Shown here in pieces: positions 61,283 through 64,000 of a DNA stretch of 64,000 nucleotides. How positions within the stretch are numbered: position 1 is the first letter of the stretch; each line of letters opens with the position of its first letter. The position numbers and the translations under genes are program-made. The notes below the pieces were generated by a model that was not told where the DNA came from, did not search any database, and saw only the letters and a program-made list of their open reading frames with translations. Origin of the DNA: Bacteroidales bacterium UBA4179 (GTDB taxonomy: Bacteria > Bacteroidota > Bacteroidia > Bacteroidales > Dysgonomonadaceae); assembly GCA_002381125.1 (NCBI GenBank), contig DFUT01000009.1, positions 1-64,000 of the forward strand, written 5' to 3'.

Positions 61283-62356
61283 CTATTTTATTCGAACGCC
61301 ATTTTGGAATTGAACGATAAAAGCGTCTTTAAATTTTGGCTGCACTTCGTGTAATATCGTTATGATTTCTTTTAGGTCGGTAGCACTGCCGTAGGTGTAT
61401 TTATAAACTGTTCCGTCTTTATAACAATTCACAGGCGACAATCCTTTGAAAACGGGCGAATTCGCTTCATATTTTTGTGAAGAAGTCAGGAATTGAACCC
61501 GATATTCGATTGTATTTTCCGATGAAATCGTGTTTTGTGATTGTTTTTGAGGTTCGTTCGAGAAAATTTGGTTTTTTTTATCGTAATCCCGTTTGTATTC
61601 ATTAAATGCCAGATAAATTGAATTTGCCATGGAGTTTTGCCCAACGGCACTTTTTAGGTATTTTTCGTCGTTCCGATTGCTGATATATCCTAATTCGACG
61701 AGAATACTTGGCATGGCTACTTCGCGAAGCACCAGAAAACCCGCTTGACGGACATCCCGGTTTATTCTCCCGGAATTTTTTACCAAACTATATTGAACCA
61801 ATGAAGCCAGATGAAGGCTTTGTTTGAGGTATTGATCGGACATAAATTCAAAAATAATGTACGATTCGGGTTCTTGTGGATTAAAACCTTCATACTTTTG
61901 CGAATAATCCTCTTCGAGTAAAATTACGGAGTTTTCTTTTTTGGCCACTTCCAAGTTGTCTTTACTCCTATGGAGTCCCAAAATAAAGGTTTCCACGCCC
62001 TGAGGCGAGTTTCGGTTTTTAGGTACTGCATTGCAATGAATGGAAATGAAAAGATTGGCTTTGGCATTGTTGGCAATGGCTGCTCTGCGATCGAGTGCCA
62101 CAAAACTGTCGTCTTTACGCGTATAGATCACTTTTACGTCTTTGTGATTTTTTTCTATCAATGCGCCCAGTTTTTTTGCTACGGAAAGCGTGATGTCTTT
62201 TTCGCGCGATGACGAACCAATGGCGCCCGGGTCTTTTCCTCCGTGGCCTGCATCAATTACTACCGTAAATCCTTTTGTCTGACCCATACCGGGAAATACG
62301 GGGAAAAGCAACCCTCCAAAAATAAATAAGAATATTACTTTTATATGTGTCGACAT
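61283..62356 (-). CDS. N-acetylmuramoyl-L-alanine amidase (Amidase_3) with C-terminal SPOR-like domain
   Basis: Cleaves peptide stems from peptidoglycan. The 357-residue protein has a signal peptide (cut near GMGQTK), the amidase domain with zinc-binding VIDAGHGGKDPGA (His), the metal Glu region EKDITLSVAKKL, FISIHCNAVP (His) and ILVELGYISNRND (catalytic Glu), and a C-terminal SPOR-like fold (YRVQFLTSSQKY to AFIVQFQNGVR) that would bind denuded glycan at the septum. A -7 box TATTTTTG (62375-62382, minus) lies 19 bases upstream. Confidence 0.93.
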   Translation of the reverse strand: MSTHIKVIFLFIFGGLLFPVFPGMGQTKGFTVVIDAGHGGKDPGAIGSSSREKDITLSVAKKLGALIEKNHKDVKVIYTRKDDSFVALDRRAAIANNAKANLFISIHCNAVPKNRNSPQGVETFILGLHRSKDNLEVAKKENSVILLEEDYSQKYEGFNPQEPESYIIFEFMSDQYLKQSLHLASLVQYSLVKNSGRINRDVRQAGFLVLREVAMPSILVELGYISNRNDEKYLKSAVGQNSMANSIYLAFNEYKRDYDKKNQIFSNEPQKQSQNTISSENTIEYRVQFLTSSQKYEANSPVFKGLSPVNCYKDGTVYKYTYGSATDLKEIITILHEVQPKFKDAFIVQFQNGVRIK

Positions 62357-62435
62357 ACCCTCCCTTTCTTTTCACAAAAATAATGATAAAAATCATTTTA
62401 TTGACAGCATGGGGGCATTAAAGGTTTAATGACTT

Positions 62436-62465
62436 TTTTCATTTCGAAATTTTGCAGTACCTTTG
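62436..62465 (+). promoter_or_regulatory. Promoter of rpe
   Basis: TTTC (62436-62439), 18 bases, then TACCTTTG (62458-62465), 19 bases before the rpe ATG. Three of four -33 bases and the whole -7 element fit. Confidence 0.55.
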
Positions 62466-62484
62466 GAAAAATAATTAAACACTT

Positions 62485-63138
62485 ATGAATCATCATTTAA
62501 TCGCACCTTCTATTCTTTCTGCCAATTTCCTGGAGCTGCGCAAAGATGTGGAAATGTTGAACCAAAGCGAAGCCGATTGGATACATCTGGATATTATGGA
62601 TGGTGTTTTTGTTCCCAACATTTCTTTCGGTTTTCCTGTGATAAATTCGCTAAAACAGATAACCGACAAGCCATTGGATGTTCATTTAATGATTGTTCAG
62701 CCCGAAAAATTTGTTTCGGAAGTGGCCGCAATCGGCGCATATATGATGAATGTGCATTATGAAGCTTGCACTCATTTGCACAGCGTGGTCAAAGAAATCA
62801 AAAATGCGGGAATGAAAGCCGGTGTAACATTGAATCCACATACTCCGGTATCTTTTTTGGAAGATATCTTGCATGAGTTGGATATGGTTTTGTTGATGTC
62901 GGTAAATCCCGGATTCGGAGGGCAGAAATTTATTGAACATTCGGTAAAAAAGGTATCGGATTTAAAAGAAATGATTCTTCGAAAAAATCTATCTACCCTC
63001 ATTGAGGTAGACGGTGGTGTTAATCTTGAAACGGGCAAACGGTTGGTTGATGCGGGTGCCGATGTGCTTGTAGTTGGCAATTTTGTTTTTTCTTCCGAAA
63101 ATCCTATTGAAACTATTCGTCAATTGAAAAATCTGTAA
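62485..63138 (+). CDS. rpe: Ribulose-phosphate 3-epimerase
   Basis: Interconverts ribulose 5-phosphate and xylulose 5-phosphate in the pentose phosphate pathway. The 217-residue TIM barrel has IAPSILSANFLELRKDVEML, WIHLDIMDGVFVPNISFG (metal His and Asp), LDVHLMIVQPE, LLMSVNPGFGGQKFI and EVDGGVNLET (second Asp). All catalytic residues are present. It is the first gene of a plus-strand pair with comEC, 57 bases apart. Confidence 0.97.
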   Translation: MNHHLIAPSILSANFLELRKDVEMLNQSEADWIHLDIMDGVFVPNISFGFPVINSLKQITDKPLDVHLMIVQPEKFVSEVAAIGAYMMNVHYEACTHLHSVVKEIKNAGMKAGVTLNPHTPVSFLEDILHELDMVLLMSVNPGFGGQKFIEHSVKKVSDLKEMILRKNLSTLIEVDGGVNLETGKRLVDAGADVLVVGNFVFSSENPIETIRQLKNL

Positions 63139-63195
63139 AAATCTTTTTATTGTGTTTTCACAAATGAAGATTTCTGCGTTTGTGCTGAATATGCG

Positions 63196-64000
63196 ATGAA
63201 CAACATAACTGGAGAAACGCCTTTTTTTCGGTTGCTTGTTCCTGTGGTATTGGGAATTGTTGCAAATGAATTCATTGAGTTTCTACCTTCGGCAGTTTTC
63301 TTCTCTTCCATAGGGTTTCTTGCCATGTTGTTATCCTTTTTTATTCCCAAAAATAACGAGTTTCGTTATCGATGGATTTTTGGGGCCGGAGTTTTCGTAT
63401 TCATTTTTTCTCTTATTACTTTTCAGTATAAACGGAAAACCGAAGATAGTTCTTTTGGATCGGTCGTTTCGCAGGGTATCTACAAGGGAGTTGTTCATGA
63501 TATTCCGCAGGAGAAACCCCGTTCCGTCCGGGTGAATACAAACTTGATGTACCCTGTACGGAAAAAAGTAATTCTTTATTTGGAAAAAGATGCCGAAAGC
63601 AGTGTACTTCGACCCGGCGATGAGATTCTATTTCAAGCCAAGATGCAACCTTTTAAAAATTTGGGTAATCCCGATGATTTCGATTATGTTCGGTTTATGA
63701 AAATAAAAGGTTTTGCAGGATCGGCATATGTTCCTGCCCACCGGTGGATGAAAACAGGAAAAAGCATTCGGTCGGTTTACACCTTGTCGCAAAATTTACG
63801 AGCCAAGGCACTCGATTTTTATAAATCTTTTGGATTGAACCCCGATGAATATGCCTTTATTGCAGCACTTACCTTGGGATATAAATCGAATCTTTCGAAT
63901 GATTTGCAAGAAGCTTTTCGTGCATCGGGAACAGCACATGTGCTGGCTGTAAGTGGATTGCATGTTGGGATTATCTATCTTATTCTCAACATGTTTTTTT
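63196..64000 (+). CDS. comEC: ComEC/Rec2 family DNA-uptake channel (5' part, runs off the window)
   Basis: The frame opens at ATG 63196 (MNNITGETPFFRLLVPV) and stays open to the window end, giving 268 residues. The N-terminus has two or three membrane helices (about 10-75), then the soluble DUF4131 OB-like domain (GIYKGVVHDIPQEK, VILYLEKDAESSVLRPGDEI, NPDDFDYVRFMKIKG), and then the start of the Competence domain with AAL-TLGYKS and GTAHVLAVSGLHVGIIY, the family hallmark. The channel and any metallo-lactamase part lie beyond the window. In Bacteroidota comEC commonly follows rpe, as here. Confidence 0.93.
   Translation, partial: MNNITGETPFFRLLVPVVLGIVANEFIEFLPSAVFFSSIGFLAMLLSFFIPKNNEFRYRWIFGAGVFVFIFSLITFQYKRKTEDSSFGSVVSQGIYKGVVHDIPQEKPRSVRVNTNLMYPVRKKVILYLEKDAESSVLRPGDEILFQAKMQPFKNLGNPDDFDYVRFMKIKGFAGSAYVPAHRWMKTGKSIRSVYTLSQNLRAKALDFYKSFGLNPDEYAFIAALTLGYKSNLSNDLQEAFRASGTAHVLAVSGLHVGIIYLILNMFF

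Overview
The window is a 64 kb stretch of chromosomal core genome from a member of the Bacteroidota, almost certainly the order Bacteroidales. Evidence: the gene order mutY-ssb-gldE and HU-rng-priA; a type-B frd/sdh C-A-B operon; Bacteroidota-typical families (OstA-like protein, DUF4296 lipoprotein, GldE, an 1138-residue IleS, pyruvate phosphate dikinase); weak Shine-Dalgarno signals; and many copies of the Bacteroides promoter pattern TTTG-N19/20-TAnnTTTG. The family cannot be fixed from sequence alone; a Porphyromonadaceae/Dysgonomonadaceae-like organism is a guess.

Layout. 1-5.1 kb (minus): rpsF-rpsR-rplI ribosomal operon, then mutY, ssb, gldE and a phosphopantetheinyl transferase. 5.3-7.6 kb (plus): HU protein, a 30-residue AURKAIP1/COX24-type basic protein, and RNase G/E. 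7.6-14.3 kb (minus): outer-membrane barrel protein plus priA, and the succinate dehydrogenase/fumarate reductase operon. 14.4-15.7 kb is the only clearly accessory segment: a mosaic scar with a degenerate IS30-family transposase, a GC-rich minus-strand gene fragment and short tandem repeats. 15.7-27.9 kb: trpS, a DUF2156 acyltransferase, a GNAT protein, corA and rsmA (minus), a flippase-like membrane protein, pepD, a small membrane protein, subtilase, xseA-xseB-ispD and an Lrp/AsnC regulator. 28.0-28.6 kb: tRNA-Pro, tRNA-Gly and tRNA-Ser. 28.6-42.3 kb (minus): mutL, an OstA-like protein and a SurA-like isomerase (envelope biogenesis), ppdK, DUF4296 lipoprotein with lspA and a DksA-like regulator, ileS. 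42.4-54.8 kb: EEP-family hydrolase, aminotransferase, tRNA-Ser, mltG, aldo/keto reductase, ribF, tandem DUF1080 lipoprotein, rsfS, ftsH, sodB, obgE-adk, tRNA-Cys. 54.8-64 kb: radA, rnhB with a metallophosphoesterase, dnaA, an MCE protein and amidase (envelope), rpe, and the 5' part of comEC running off the edge.

The genes are overwhelmingly housekeeping: translation (rpsF, rpsR, rplI, trpS, ileS, rsmA, rsfS, obgE, tRNAs), DNA repair and replication (mutY, ssb, priA, mutL, xseAB, radA, rnhB, dnaA, comEC), anaerobic energy metabolism (frdCAB, ppdK) and envelope assembly (OstA-like, SurA-like, lspA, mltG, MCE, amidase). I found no CRISPR array, prophage, secretion locus, polysaccharide locus or obvious new defence system. 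The most interesting points are small: the 30-residue ribosome-associated-type protein, an in-frame hexanucleotide microsatellite at the end of gldE, physically separate homologues of the two MprF halves, a DksA-family protein without its zinc cysteines, a MutL with an altered endonuclease motif, palindromic divergent promoter boxes upstream of rsmA, and the transposon scar abutting the frd promoter.
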